Assembly (NCBI GenBank): GCA_945957335.1
Contig: CAMFLJ010000081.1
Location: 1-12,936 of the forward strand
Origin: an uncultured Actinomycetes bacterium
Lineage (GTDB): Bacteria > Actinomycetota > Acidimicrobiia > Acidimicrobiales > Acidimicrobilacustridaceae
Direction: 5' to 3'
DNA length: 12,936 nt
The position numbers and the translations under genes were made by a program. This document shows positions 6,657-11,976 of this stretch, one piece after another. A model generated the notes under the pieces. That model saw only the letters and a list, made by a program, of their open reading frames with translations, did not search any database and had not been told where the DNA came from. How positions within the stretch are numbered: the first letter of the stretch is position 1; the number at the start of each line of letters is the position of its first letter.

Positions 6657-8351
6657 ATGTCGGCTGTGAGCTCGGGGAGCGGGGGGCCGCAGGTGCCGTC
6701 GCGCCCGTCGTTCGTGCCCGACGTGGCCCCGTCGCGGGCCGACGCGGTGGTGGTCGGCTCGGGCCCGAACGGGCTGGTGGCGGCGAACCTCCTCGCCGAC
6801 CAGGGCTGGGAGGTGGTGGTGCTCGAGGCCGCGGAGGCGCCCGGCGGGGCGGTGCGCACGGCCGAGGTCACCGCGCCGGGCTTCGCCAACGACCTGTTCT
6901 CCGCGTTCTACCCACTGGCTGCGGCCTCGCCCGTCATCGCCGGGCTGGGCCTCGACGCCCACGGGCTGCGCTGGGTGCATGCCCCCGAGGTGATGGCGAA
7001 CCCGACACCCGGCGGACCCGCCGTGGTGCTCTCGCGGGACCTCGACCGCACGGCCCGCTCGCTCGACGGGCTCGGCGGCGGCGACGGCGACGCCTGGCGC
7101 GAGCTCTACGGCCGCTGGGCGCACATCGCCGCCCCGGCGACCGACGCGCTCTTCACCCCGTTCCCGCCCGTGCTCCCGGGGGCCCGCCTCCTGGGGCGCC
7201 TCGGCCCGAGAGGTGCCATCGACCTGGCCCGGACCGCGGTGATGCCGGTGCGGCGGATGGCCGAGGAGCTCTTCCGCGGCCCCGGGGGTGGGCTGCTGCT
7301 GGCCGGGAGCGCGCTCCACGCCGACCTCACCCCCGAGGCCGCCGGCAGCGCGGTCTACGGGTGGCTGCTGGCCTCGCTGGGCCAGCAGGTCGGCTTCCCC
7401 GTGCCCGAGGGAGGCGCCGGGCGCCTGACCGACGCGCTGGTCTCGCGGCTGCGGTCGCGTCGGGGTCGGGTGGTGACCGGGGCCCGCGTCGAGCGGATCG
7501 TCGTCGAGGGCGGCCGCGCCGTCGCCGTGGGGCTCGACGGCGGCAGCGTGGTCGGTGCCCGGCGGGCGGTGCTCGCCGACGTGGGCGCCCCCCAGCTCTA
7601 CCTGTCGCTGCTCGACCCCGCCGACGTCCCCGCCCGGGTGCTCGACGGCATCCGCCGGTTCCAGTACGACGCCGGCACGGTGAAGGTCGACTGGGCCCTC
7701 TCGAGGCCGGTGCCCTGGACCGACCCGGCGGTGGCCCACGCCGGCACCGTCCACCTCGTCGACTCGATCGACCAGCTCTCCCGCTACGCCTACGAGCTGG
7801 CCACCTCGCAGGTGCCGGCCGACCCCTTCGTGCTCTTCGGTCAGATGACCACCACCGATCCGACGCGCTCACCGGCGGGCAGCGAGTCGGCGTGGGCGTA
7901 CACCCACGTCCCTGCCCACCCGCGGTCGGACGCGGGCGGGGAGGGCATCGGCCCGCGATGGGACGCCCACGCCACCGAGCGCATCGTCGAGCGCATCGAG
8001 GCCCGCGTCGAGCGTGCCGCGCCCGGCTTCCGCTCGTCGATCGTCGCTCGGCACGTGCTGGTGCCCCCGACGATGGAGGCGGCCGACGCCAACCTGGTGG
8101 GCGGGGCGATCAACGGCGGCACCGCCCAGATCCACCAACAGCTGGTGTTCCGGCCCACCACCGGCCTGGGCCGCCCCGAGACCGCCGTGGCCGGGCTGTT
8201 CCTGGCCTCGGCGTCGGCCCACCCGGGTGGTGGGGTGCACGGTGCCCCGGGGGCCAACGCGGCACGGGCCGCGGTGTGGGGTGACCGACGTCGGCGGGCC
8301 GGGGCCGCCGTCAGGAGCGGGCTCGGGCGCGGTCCTCGGCGAGGGCCCTGA
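6657..8351 (+). CDS. FAD-dependent oxidoreductase, phytoene desaturase/PYROXD2-like family
   Basis: The 564-residue product carries the dinucleotide-binding motif VVVGSGPNGLVAA (GSGPNG at 34-39) followed by VVVLEAAEAPGGAVRT, the FAD-binding hallmark of the phytoene desaturase/carotene isomerase group (COG1233 type). Near the C-terminus, HPGGGVHGAPG (from H522) is the second conserved FAD-contacting block. Between them is a variable substrate domain. Relatives include carotenoid desaturases, retinol saturases and PYROXD2-like proteins; no carotenoid genes are adjacent, so the substrate is open. The ATG at 6657 is chosen because GGGAGG stands six bases before it and because the longer frame upstream runs through the promoter region. 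The last 41 bases overlap the 3' end of the convergent SRPBCC gene, and the final 25 residues are an Arg/Gly-rich tail produced by that overlap. Confidence 0.92.
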   Translation: MSAVSSGSGGPQVPSRPSFVPDVAPSRADAVVVGSGPNGLVAANLLADQGWEVVVLEAAEAPGGAVRTAEVTAPGFANDLFSAFYPLAAASPVIAGLGLDAHGLRWVHAPEVMANPTPGGPAVVLSRDLDRTARSLDGLGGGDGDAWRELYGRWAHIAAPATDALFTPFPPVLPGARLLGRLGPRGAIDLARTAVMPVRRMAEELFRGPGGGLLLAGSALHADLTPEAAGSAVYGWLLASLGQQVGFPVPEGGAGRLTDALVSRLRSRRGRVVTGARVERIVVEGGRAVAVGLDGGSVVGARRAVLADVGAPQLYLSLLDPADVPARVLDGIRRFQYDAGTVKVDWALSRPVPWTDPAVAHAGTVHLVDSIDQLSRYAYELATSQVPADPFVLFGQMTTTDPTRSPAGSESAWAYTHVPAHPRSDAGGEGIGPRWDAHATERIVERIEARVERAAPGFRSSIVARHVLVPPTMEAADANLVGGAINGGTAQIHQQLVFRPTTGLGRPETAVAGLFLASASAHPGGGVHGAPGANAARAAVWGDRRRRAGAAVRSGLGRGPRRGP

Positions 8352-8769
8352 ACGCCTGCAGTGACGCCGCGTTGCGGCCCCAGAGCAGCACCGCGACCAA
8401 CGGCCTGGTGATGGGGTGCCACATCGCCCGCAACGGGCCGGAGGCGGGCTCCTCCTCGATGGCCAGGTGGCTGCCGTCGACGGTCGGCGTCACGGTGAAG
8501 CGCACCTTGGCCGCGCCGAGCGGACCGACCCGGGCGAGCAGCACGAGCGTGTGGGGCGCGATCGCCAGCAGCACCGTGGTGTGGTCGCGCACGGTCAGCG
8601 GCCCGGCCCCGACGGCGTGGTGGAACGAGCTGCCGGGGGCGGGCCAGTCGTCGTCGACCGAGCGGATGTGCTTGGCCCCGACCAGCCACTGGGGGTAGGC
8701 CTCGGCGTCGACGAGGGTGTCGAACACGACCTCGGCGGGGGCGTCGATCCCGAGGGCGGAGGTGGTCAT
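8311..8769 (-). CDS. SRPBCC (polyketide cyclase/START-like) family protein
   Basis: The 152-residue product has the SRPBCC pattern: an N-terminal strand with IDAPAEVVFDTLVDAEAYPQW (about 8-28), a central set of strands including a conserved R-D-H-T, LLARVGPLGAAKVRFTVTP and a long C-terminal helix with NAASLQAFRALAED. These proteins form a deep hydrophobic cavity and bind lipids, polyketides or similar ligands; most stand-alone members have no assigned enzymatic role. Its ATG (8769-8767) overlaps the stop of the proline-rich gene as ATGA, so it is probably translated by coupling, which agrees with the absence of its own ribosome binding site. Its 3' end overlaps the convergent oxidoreductase gene by 41 bases. 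Confidence 0.9.
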   Translation of the reverse strand: MTTSALGIDAPAEVVFDTLVDAEAYPQWLVGAKHIRSVDDDWPAPGSSFHHAVGAGPLTVRDHTTVLLAIAPHTLVLLARVGPLGAAKVRFTVTPTVDGSHLAIEEEPASGPLRAMWHPITRPLVAVLLWGRNAASLQAFRALAEDRARARS

Positions 8770-8957
8770 GGCGCCATCGGCTCGGGCTCGGGCTGCGGGT
8801 CGATCGGCGTGGGCTGCTCGGGCGGCACGACCGGGTCGGGTGCGGGGCCGGGCGGCTGCGGCACGATCGGCGCCGGCTCGGTGGGCTGCGGGTCGGGGAG
8901 GATCGGCGAGGGGCCGGGGTCCGGGAGGATGGGGGAGGGCTCGATCGGCGCGGTCAT
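8766..8957 (-). CDS. Small proline-rich protein, translationally coupled to the SRPBCC gene
   Basis: The 63-residue product is low-complexity: roughly 40 percent Pro with Glu, Asp, Ile and Gln, and a repeated PSPILPDP unit near the N-terminus (twice within 20 residues). Third codon positions are almost all G or C, and the TGA overlaps the ATG of the SRPBCC gene in the classic ATGA form, which argues that it is real. No function is recognised; the polyproline-like chain would be extended and exposed. ATG at 8957 is chosen over the in-frame GTG at 8966, because the GTG directly abuts the GGGTAC of the candidate promoter and would precede the transcription start. The message would then be nearly leaderless. 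The opposite strand reads as a Gly/Ser-rich frame, considered a shadow. Confidence 0.6.
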   Translation of the reverse strand: MTAPIEPSPILPDPGPSPILPDPQPTEPAPIVPQPPGPAPDPVVPPEQPTPIDPQPEPEPMAP

Positions 8958-8966
8958 CACCGGCAC

Positions 8967-8993
8967 GTACCCATCCGGAGCGCCGCAGCGACC
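8967..8993 (-). promoter_or_regulatory. Candidate SigB/SigF-type promoter of the proline-rich/SRPBCC pair
   Basis: On the minus strand GGTCGC (8993-8988), 15 bases, then GGGTAC (8972-8967). GGGTAC is the canonical form in Streptomyces SigB and mycobacterial SigF promoters. Transcription would start near 8960, about three bases before the ATG at 8957, implying an essentially leaderless mRNA, which is common in actinobacteria. The topoisomerase gene ends at 9039, so the promoter lies in the 81-base gap. Confidence 0.5.
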
Positions 8994-9038
8994 TGGCCGT
9001 CCTCCGCGTCGCCCGTCGGGAGCTCGCCCGTCCGGTGC

Positions 9039-10079
9039 TCAGCCGTCGAGCAGGCCGAGCAGCGCCCGCTCGGCGCGGGCCATCGTCGCCGTGGTGCGGG
9101 CCCTCGACCAGCGGTCGTGCAACGAGCCCTCGACGTGGGACTCGGGCACGATCGGGTGCACGTAGCTGGCCCGGCACACGGCACGGGTGTTGCCGAGGCG
9201 CTCGGCGGCGGCGTCGATGGCGGCGAGGACGTGGGCGTCGGCCTCGGCCTGGCTCGCCGGTGGGCCGAGCTCGGCCAGGGTGCCGGCGGCCACCACCGAC
9301 GCACCCCAGGTGCGGAAGTCCTTGGCCGACACCGGCTCGCCGGTGCGCTCCCGGAGCCAGGCGTTGACGTCGGCGGAGCCCACGTCGACCACCCGCCCGT
9401 CGTCGTCGGTCCAGGCGAACAGCTCCTGGCCGCCGAGCTCGTGGCAGCGGTGCACCAGGCGGGCGAGGCGCCGGTCGGCGACCGCGACCTCGTGCTCCAC
9501 CCCACCCTTGCCGACGAAGCAGAAGCGCACCTCGGCGCCGTGCACCTCGACGTGCTCGGGCCCGAGCGTGGTGAGGCCGTACGACTCGTTCGTGGCGGCG
9601 TACTCGGCGTTCCCGACCCGGATGAGCGTCTCGTCGAGGAGCCGGACCACCAGGGCGAGGACCTTGTCGCGGTCGAGGCGCCCGGGGCGCGAGAGCTCGA
9701 CGTCGACGTCGGCGCGCAGCGGGCCGAGCAACGCTCCGAACGTGCTCATGCGGTCGAACTTGTCGGTGTCGCGGACGGCTCGCCAGCGGTCGTGGTAGCG
9801 GTACTGCTTGCGGCCCCTGGCGTCGCGGCCGGTGGCCTGGATGTGGCCGTCCGCGTGCGGGCAGATCCACACCTCCGTCCACGCCGGCGGGATCACGAGG
9901 GCCCGGATCCGGTCGCGGGTGGCGCTGTCGGTCACGGCGGTGCCGTCGGCTCGCAGGTAGCGGAACCCCCTGCCGCAGCGCAGCCGGCGCAGACCGGGGG
10001 CGGCGTCGCTCACGTAGCGCAGGCCGGCGTCGGCGGCGGCCACGGCAGCAGGGGCGTCGAGGGTGGCGAGTGCGGTCAC
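9039..10079 (-). CDS. DNA topoisomerase IB (poxvirus-type bacterial)
   Basis: The 346-residue product has the size and motif order of bacterial poxvirus-type topoisomerase IB, which relaxes supercoils through a 3'-phosphotyrosyl intermediate without ATP. Seen are PPAWT.VWICP in the N-terminal domain, GRKQYRYH with Arg90 and Lys91 matching the first catalytic Arg region, NESYGLTTL, KDFRTW with the second catalytic Arg (Arg256), and CRASYVHP with nucleophile Tyr306. All expected catalytic positions seem present. The GTG start at 10079 is chosen because AGGAGG (minus strand, 10089-10084) stands four bases upstream; the open frame continues far beyond but through low-quality Arg/Pro-rich sequence. 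The enzyme is patchily distributed in bacteria, and its location among stress-type genes is consistent with an accessory role. Confidence 0.93.
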   Translation of the reverse strand: MTALATLDAPAAVAAADAGLRYVSDAAPGLRRLRCGRGFRYLRADGTAVTDSATRDRIRALVIPPAWTEVWICPHADGHIQATGRDARGRKQYRYHDRWRAVRDTDKFDRMSTFGALLGPLRADVDVELSRPGRLDRDKVLALVVRLLDETLIRVGNAEYAATNESYGLTTLGPEHVEVHGAEVRFCFVGKGGVEHEVAVADRRLARLVHRCHELGGQELFAWTDDDGRVVDVGSADVNAWLRERTGEPVSAKDFRTWGASVVAAGTLAELGPPASQAEADAHVLAAIDAAAERLGNTRAVCRASYVHPIVPESHVEGSLHDRWSRARTTATMARAERALLGLLDG

Positions 10080-10103
10080 GCGCCCTCCTGGGCGGTCGGG
10101 TGG

Positions 10104-10146
10104 GCCGGGGAGCCCTGTCGGCAGGCGATCGACGGGGCTCCCCGGC
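10104..10146. repeat. 12-bp perfect inverted repeat in the leader of the topoisomerase IB gene
   Basis: GCCGGGGAGCCC (10104-10115) and GGGCTCCCCGGC (10135-10146) are perfect complements around 19 bases. Inside that loop GTCG (10117-10120) and CGAC (10130-10133) can extend the stem across one mismatch, which is a U-G wobble if read as plus-strand RNA. The structure begins 25 bases upstream of the GTG at 10079. It could be an RNA structure in the topoisomerase leader, a terminator-like barrier, or an operator. The divergent gap 10080-10392 holds this, the direct repeat at 10183-10221 and a promoter candidate, but no credible gene. Confidence 0.55.
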
Positions 10147-10182
10147 TCCGGAGCAGCGACCCCGACGGGCGCGCGCCCCATG

Positions 10183-10221
10183 GTGGGAGCGACGAGGCGC
10201 ACGCCAGGCGTGGGAGCGACG
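10183..10221. repeat. 12-bp direct repeat in the divergent topoisomerase/zinc-protein gap
   Basis: GTGGGAGCGACG occurs at 10183-10194 and again at 10210-10221, 27 bases start to start. That is between two and three helical turns. A regulator binding tandem sites is one explanation; chance duplication in GC-rich DNA is another. Confidence 0.4.
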
Positions 10222-10334
10222 GTTCGTCGGGATCGCTGCACCCGGTCCCTTCCCGCCGCACCGGCGCCTAGACCAGGCGATCCGACGTGGTGGTCGGTGC
10301 CCGGACGTCCGTCACGGGCCGGGCGGTCGGAGCG

Positions 10335-10359
10335 GGTCGGCCGCCGGCCGGGTGGGTAG
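10335..10359 (+). promoter_or_regulatory. Weaker SigB/SigF-type promoter candidate of the four-cysteine protein gene
   Basis: GGGTAG at 10354-10359 lies 33 bases before the ATG at 10393, with the ribosome binding site GAGGAG (10379-10384) between. The only -35-like sequence is GGTCGG at 10335-10340, with a 13-base spacer, shorter than at the other sites. The -10 is therefore convincing by position, the -35 not. Confidence 0.4.
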
Positions 10360-10392
10360 GGACCGGTCTCCGCCGACCGAGGAGAGAGCGCC

Positions 10393-10800
10393 ATGGCCGA
10401 CCCGCTGCAGGACCCCGCGATCGTCGACGACCGTGCCGGCAACCCCGAGATGCCCGCGGACCCGAGCCTGGTCGGGGTCCTGGCCGAGCTCGACGACGCC
10501 GGGTGGACCGGCCAGACGATGCCTCTGGAGGGCGGGCGGATCCGTTGCCTCACCTGCCGTGAGGAGTTCGCCGCCGAAACCGTGTCGGCCGACCACGTGC
10601 GCCGCCTCGAGGGGGCGTCGGACCCGGGGGACATGGTGATCGTCGTCCCCGTCACCTGCCCGAGCTGCTCGACCCGGGGCGTGCTCGTCGCCCACTACGG
10701 GCCCGATGCCTCGCCGGAGGACGCCGACGTGGTGGCGGCCCTCGACCGCTCCGAGGCGGGTGGGACAGGCCTGGGCACCGGCCCGGCCGAGACGGCCTGA
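10393..10800 (+). CDS. Conserved hypothetical protein with two CxxC pairs (probable zinc-binding)
   Basis: The 135-residue acidic product has two CxxC knuckles, C52-C55 and C89-C92, about 33 residues apart, the spacing of a four-cysteine zinc site. Around them are a conserved-looking segment RLEGASDPGDM (71-81), then VPVTCPSC, then STRGVLVAHYGP. I have an impression of similar short proteins in other actinobacteria but cannot name a family with an assigned function. No membrane segment or signal peptide is seen. The start is supported by GAGGAG eight bases upstream. It is followed by a small hairpin and then the small acidic protein gene, which has its own promoter candidate. Roles in nucleic acid binding or redox sensing would be guesses. 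Confidence 0.85.
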   Translation: MADPLQDPAIVDDRAGNPEMPADPSLVGVLAELDDAGWTGQTMPLEGGRIRCLTCREEFAAETVSADHVRRLEGASDPGDMVIVVPVTCPSCSTRGVLVAHYGPDASPEDADVVAALDRSEAGGTGLGTGPAETA

Positions 10801-10810
10801 GCACCGCCGG

Positions 10811-10827
10811 CGGCGTGTCGCACGCCG
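10811..10827 (+). terminator. 7-bp GC hairpin after the four-cysteine protein gene
   Basis: CGGCGTG (10811-10817) and CACGCCG (10821-10827) pair around a 3-base loop, starting ten bases after the stop at 10800. No U-tract follows. It ends just before the promoter candidate of the next gene, as a terminator separating two units would. Confidence 0.4.
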
Positions 10828-10830
10828 GGT

Positions 10831-10857
10831 GGTCTACTTCGACGCGCCCCGGGGTAG
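10831..10857 (+). promoter_or_regulatory. Candidate SigB/SigF-type promoter of the small acidic protein gene
   Basis: GGTCTA (10831-10836), 15 bases, then GGGTAG (10852-10857). This is the best match on the plus strand and has the same geometry as the minus-strand copies at 3808-3834 and 6538-6564. Transcription would start near 10864. Confidence 0.6.
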
Positions 10858-10879
10858 GAGCGGTCGGAGCCCGATGATG

Positions 10880-10893
10880 GTTTCCCAGGAAAC
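10880..10893. promoter_or_regulatory. Palindrome GTTTCC-CA-GGAAAC in the leader of the small acidic protein gene
   Basis: Six-base complementary arms flank a CA spacer. The site is markedly AT-richer than its surroundings, and the A-rich tract continues to about 10899. It lies about 20 bases downstream of the predicted transcription start and 17 bases before the ATG at 10910, so a protein bound there could block transcription. The short stem is also possible as RNA, but a two-base loop cannot form without opening a pair. Confidence 0.4.
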
Positions 10894-10909
10894 GAAAAGT
10901 GGAGCACCG

Positions 10910-11110
10910 ATGACCGATCCCGACGCCACCAGCCCCGAGACCGTCGCCGCCGACGAGTCCGACGCCAAGGCCGAGCACCGGGCCGACCGCATGCCCACCC
11001 CCGAGGAGGAGGCCGCGGCCGAGCGCAACCAGCTCGACCCGTCGGTCGCCGAGGCCTACGAGGACGCCATCGAGCGCGGCGCCAACGTCAAGGGCGAAGG
11101 CGAGATCTGA
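10910..11110 (+). CDS. Small acidic hypothetical protein
   Basis: The 66-residue product is rich in Glu, Asp and Ala and begins MTDPDATSPETV; residues about 30-58 would form a charged helix (PEEEAAAERNQLDPSVAEAY). It looks largely disordered and soluble. No family is recognised. ATG at 10910 is preferred: GGAG at 10901-10904 is five bases upstream, and the predicted transcription start near 10864 leaves an ordinary leader. In-frame ATG codons at 10874 and 10877 would add 11-12 residues and read through the palindrome. The gene follows a good SigB/SigF-type promoter match and precedes a hairpin at 11116-11134, so it is probably a single-gene unit, of a kind with the many small stress peptides of actinobacteria (inference). 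Confidence 0.75.
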   Translation: MTDPDATSPETVAADESDAKAEHRADRMPTPEEEAAAERNQLDPSVAEAYEDAIERGANVKGEGEI

Positions 11111-11115
11111 GCCCC

Positions 11116-11134
11116 CGGCGCCCGCGTGGCGCCG
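11116..11134 (+). terminator. 7-bp GC hairpin between the small acidic protein gene and rsbV
   Basis: CGGCGCC (11116-11122) and GGCGCCG (11128-11134) pair around a 5-base loop, six bases after the stop at 11110, and are followed by TTG. It would separate the small gene from the rsbV-rsbW-sigB operon. Confidence 0.45.
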
Positions 11135-11180
11135 TTGCACCACCCCTGTCCACCACCCCAGCCGAAGGTAGGATCCACGA

Positions 11181-11507
11181 GTGCCACCCGAGCTCGAACA
11201 GCCGCTCACCATCGAGGTGCACCGCGAGGGAGACGAGGCCACCCTCACCCTCTCCGGTGAGCTCGACCCGCACACCGCACCCACGCTCGTCGACCAGCTC
11301 GACGCCGTGCGCGCCGACGGTGCGACCTCCGTCGTGCTGGTGCTCTCCGGCCTGACGTTCGTCGATTCGTCGGGCCTGCGCGTGCTCATCGCCGCCGACC
11401 GCTCGCTGTCCGAGGCCGGCGGTCGCCTCGTGCTGCGATCGCCCAGCGACACGGTGCGGCGCCTCCTCGAGATCACCGGTCTCGACGGCCACCTCACCAC
11501 GGACTGA
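11181..11507 (+). CDS. rsbV: Anti-anti-sigma factor, STAS domain (RsbV/RsfB-like)
   Basis: The 108-residue product is a complete single STAS domain. The signature TFVDSSGLRVL (59-69) contains the Ser that RsbW-type kinases phosphorylate (Ser63 or Ser64). In the partner-switching pathway the unphosphorylated form binds the anti-sigma factor and frees the sigma factor. The GTG start at 11181 is preceded by AGGA at 11170-11173; the GGTAGG there resembles a -10 but fits the ribosome binding site better. The gene is first in a co-directional set with rsbW (85-base gap) and sigB. The preceding gap shows no convincing SigB/SigF-type promoter, so autoregulation is not evident. Confidence 0.95.
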   Translation: MPPELEQPLTIEVHREGDEATLTLSGELDPHTAPTLVDQLDAVRADGATSVVLVLSGLTFVDSSGLRVLIAADRSLSEAGGRLVLRSPSDTVRRLLEITGLDGHLTTD

Positions 11508-11542
11508 GCCGTGGGCCACCCCGTCCCGACCCCTCCCGGCTC

Positions 11543-11570
11543 CGGCGCGCCCGTGCGCGAGCGCGCGCCG
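11543..11570 (+). repeat. 8-bp inverted repeat between rsbV and rsbW
   Basis: CGGCGCGC (11543-11550) and GCGCGCCG (11563-11570) are perfect complements with a 12-base loop, in the 85-base gap and 22 bases before the rsbW start. As RNA it could lower read-through or protect the message, and so set the ratio of antagonist to anti-sigma factor. Sequence composition alone makes such GC stems fairly frequent here. Confidence 0.35.
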
Positions 11571-11592
11571 TCCTGCCCCGAAAGGACCCCCG

Positions 11593-11976
11593 ATGGCCTC
11601 TGACGAGAGCCCCGTCCGACTCGTCATCCCCGCCCGGGCCCGGTACCTGCGCCTGGCCCGCCTCACCGCGGCCGGCATCGCCGGTGACCTCGGCTTCGGG
11701 CTCGAGGCCATCGAGGACCTGCGAGTCGCCGTCGACGAGGTGTGCGCCATCCTCATCGAGGACGTCGACGACAGCGCCGAGCTCGAGCTCGTCTACCGCG
11801 GCTCCGACGAGGGCCTGGTCATCGAGGGCTCCTGCCCGAGCACGGGGGGCGCCCCCGATCCCCATCCGGTGGCCCGCGAGCTGCTCGCCATGACGGCCGA
11901 CGAGTACTCCCTCGCCGCCGCCGACGGCGTGGTGAGCTTCCGCCTCCTCAAGCGCCGACAGGTGGCGTCGGGGTGA
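11593..11976 (+). CDS. rsbW: Anti-sigma factor, RsbW/UsfX-type (degenerate GHKL ATPase fold)
   Basis: The 127-residue product corresponds to the GHKL-type anti-sigma factors. The segment IEDLRVAVDEVC (40-51) is the helix that carries the N-box; the catalytic Glu position is Glu49, but the Mg-binding Asn four residues later is Ile53. The DxGxG (G1) box is not visible, and the C-terminal region ends in VVSFRLLKRR, the last strand of the fold. As I recall, mycobacterial UsfX has the same VAVDE-VC arrangement without the Asn, so this is a UsfX-type member rather than a damaged gene. It should bind the sigma factor encoded next and be titrated by RsbV; whether it phosphorylates RsbV is doubtful. 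Start: AAGGA (11582-11586) six bases before ATG. Its TGA overlaps the GTG of the sigma gene. Confidence 0.9.
   Translation: MASDESPVRLVIPARARYLRLARLTAAGIAGDLGFGLEAIEDLRVAVDEVCAILIEDVDDSAELELVYRGSDEGLVIEGSCPSTGGAPDPHPVARELLAMTADEYSLAAADGVVSFRLLKRRQVASG

Noticed and set aside
6908..6913. GGGTAG on the minus strand inside the oxidoreductase gene
   Set aside because: No GGT element at the spacing used elsewhere and no minus-strand gene placed to use it. GGGTAC at 3023-3028 and GGGTAG at 8693-8698 are rejected for the same lack of a -35.
4537..7754. Long minus-strand frames across the PfpI, hydrolase and oxidoreductase genes
   Set aside because: They read antisense to three plus-strand genes with full catalytic motif sets and cross the 6281-6304 hairpin; composition is shadow-like.
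8767..8957. Gly/Ser/Cys-rich plus-strand frame opposite the proline-rich gene
   Set aside because: It has no start signal of its own, whereas the minus-strand frame has a promoter match and an ATGA overlap with the SRPBCC gene.
9117..10271. 384-codon plus-strand frame opposite topoisomerase IB
   Set aside because: Antisense shadow rich in Gly, Val and Ala; topoisomerase catalytic residues are all in the minus-strand frame.
10080..10655. Upstream extension of the topoisomerase IB frame
   Set aside because: The extension reads through the zinc-protein gene on the other strand and the inverted repeat; the AGGAGG before the GTG at 10079 fixes the start.
11166..11171. AGGTAG as a SigB-type -10 before rsbV
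   Set aside because: It lies ten bases before the GTG start and is better explained as the ribosome binding site; no GGT element stands 20-22 bases upstream.
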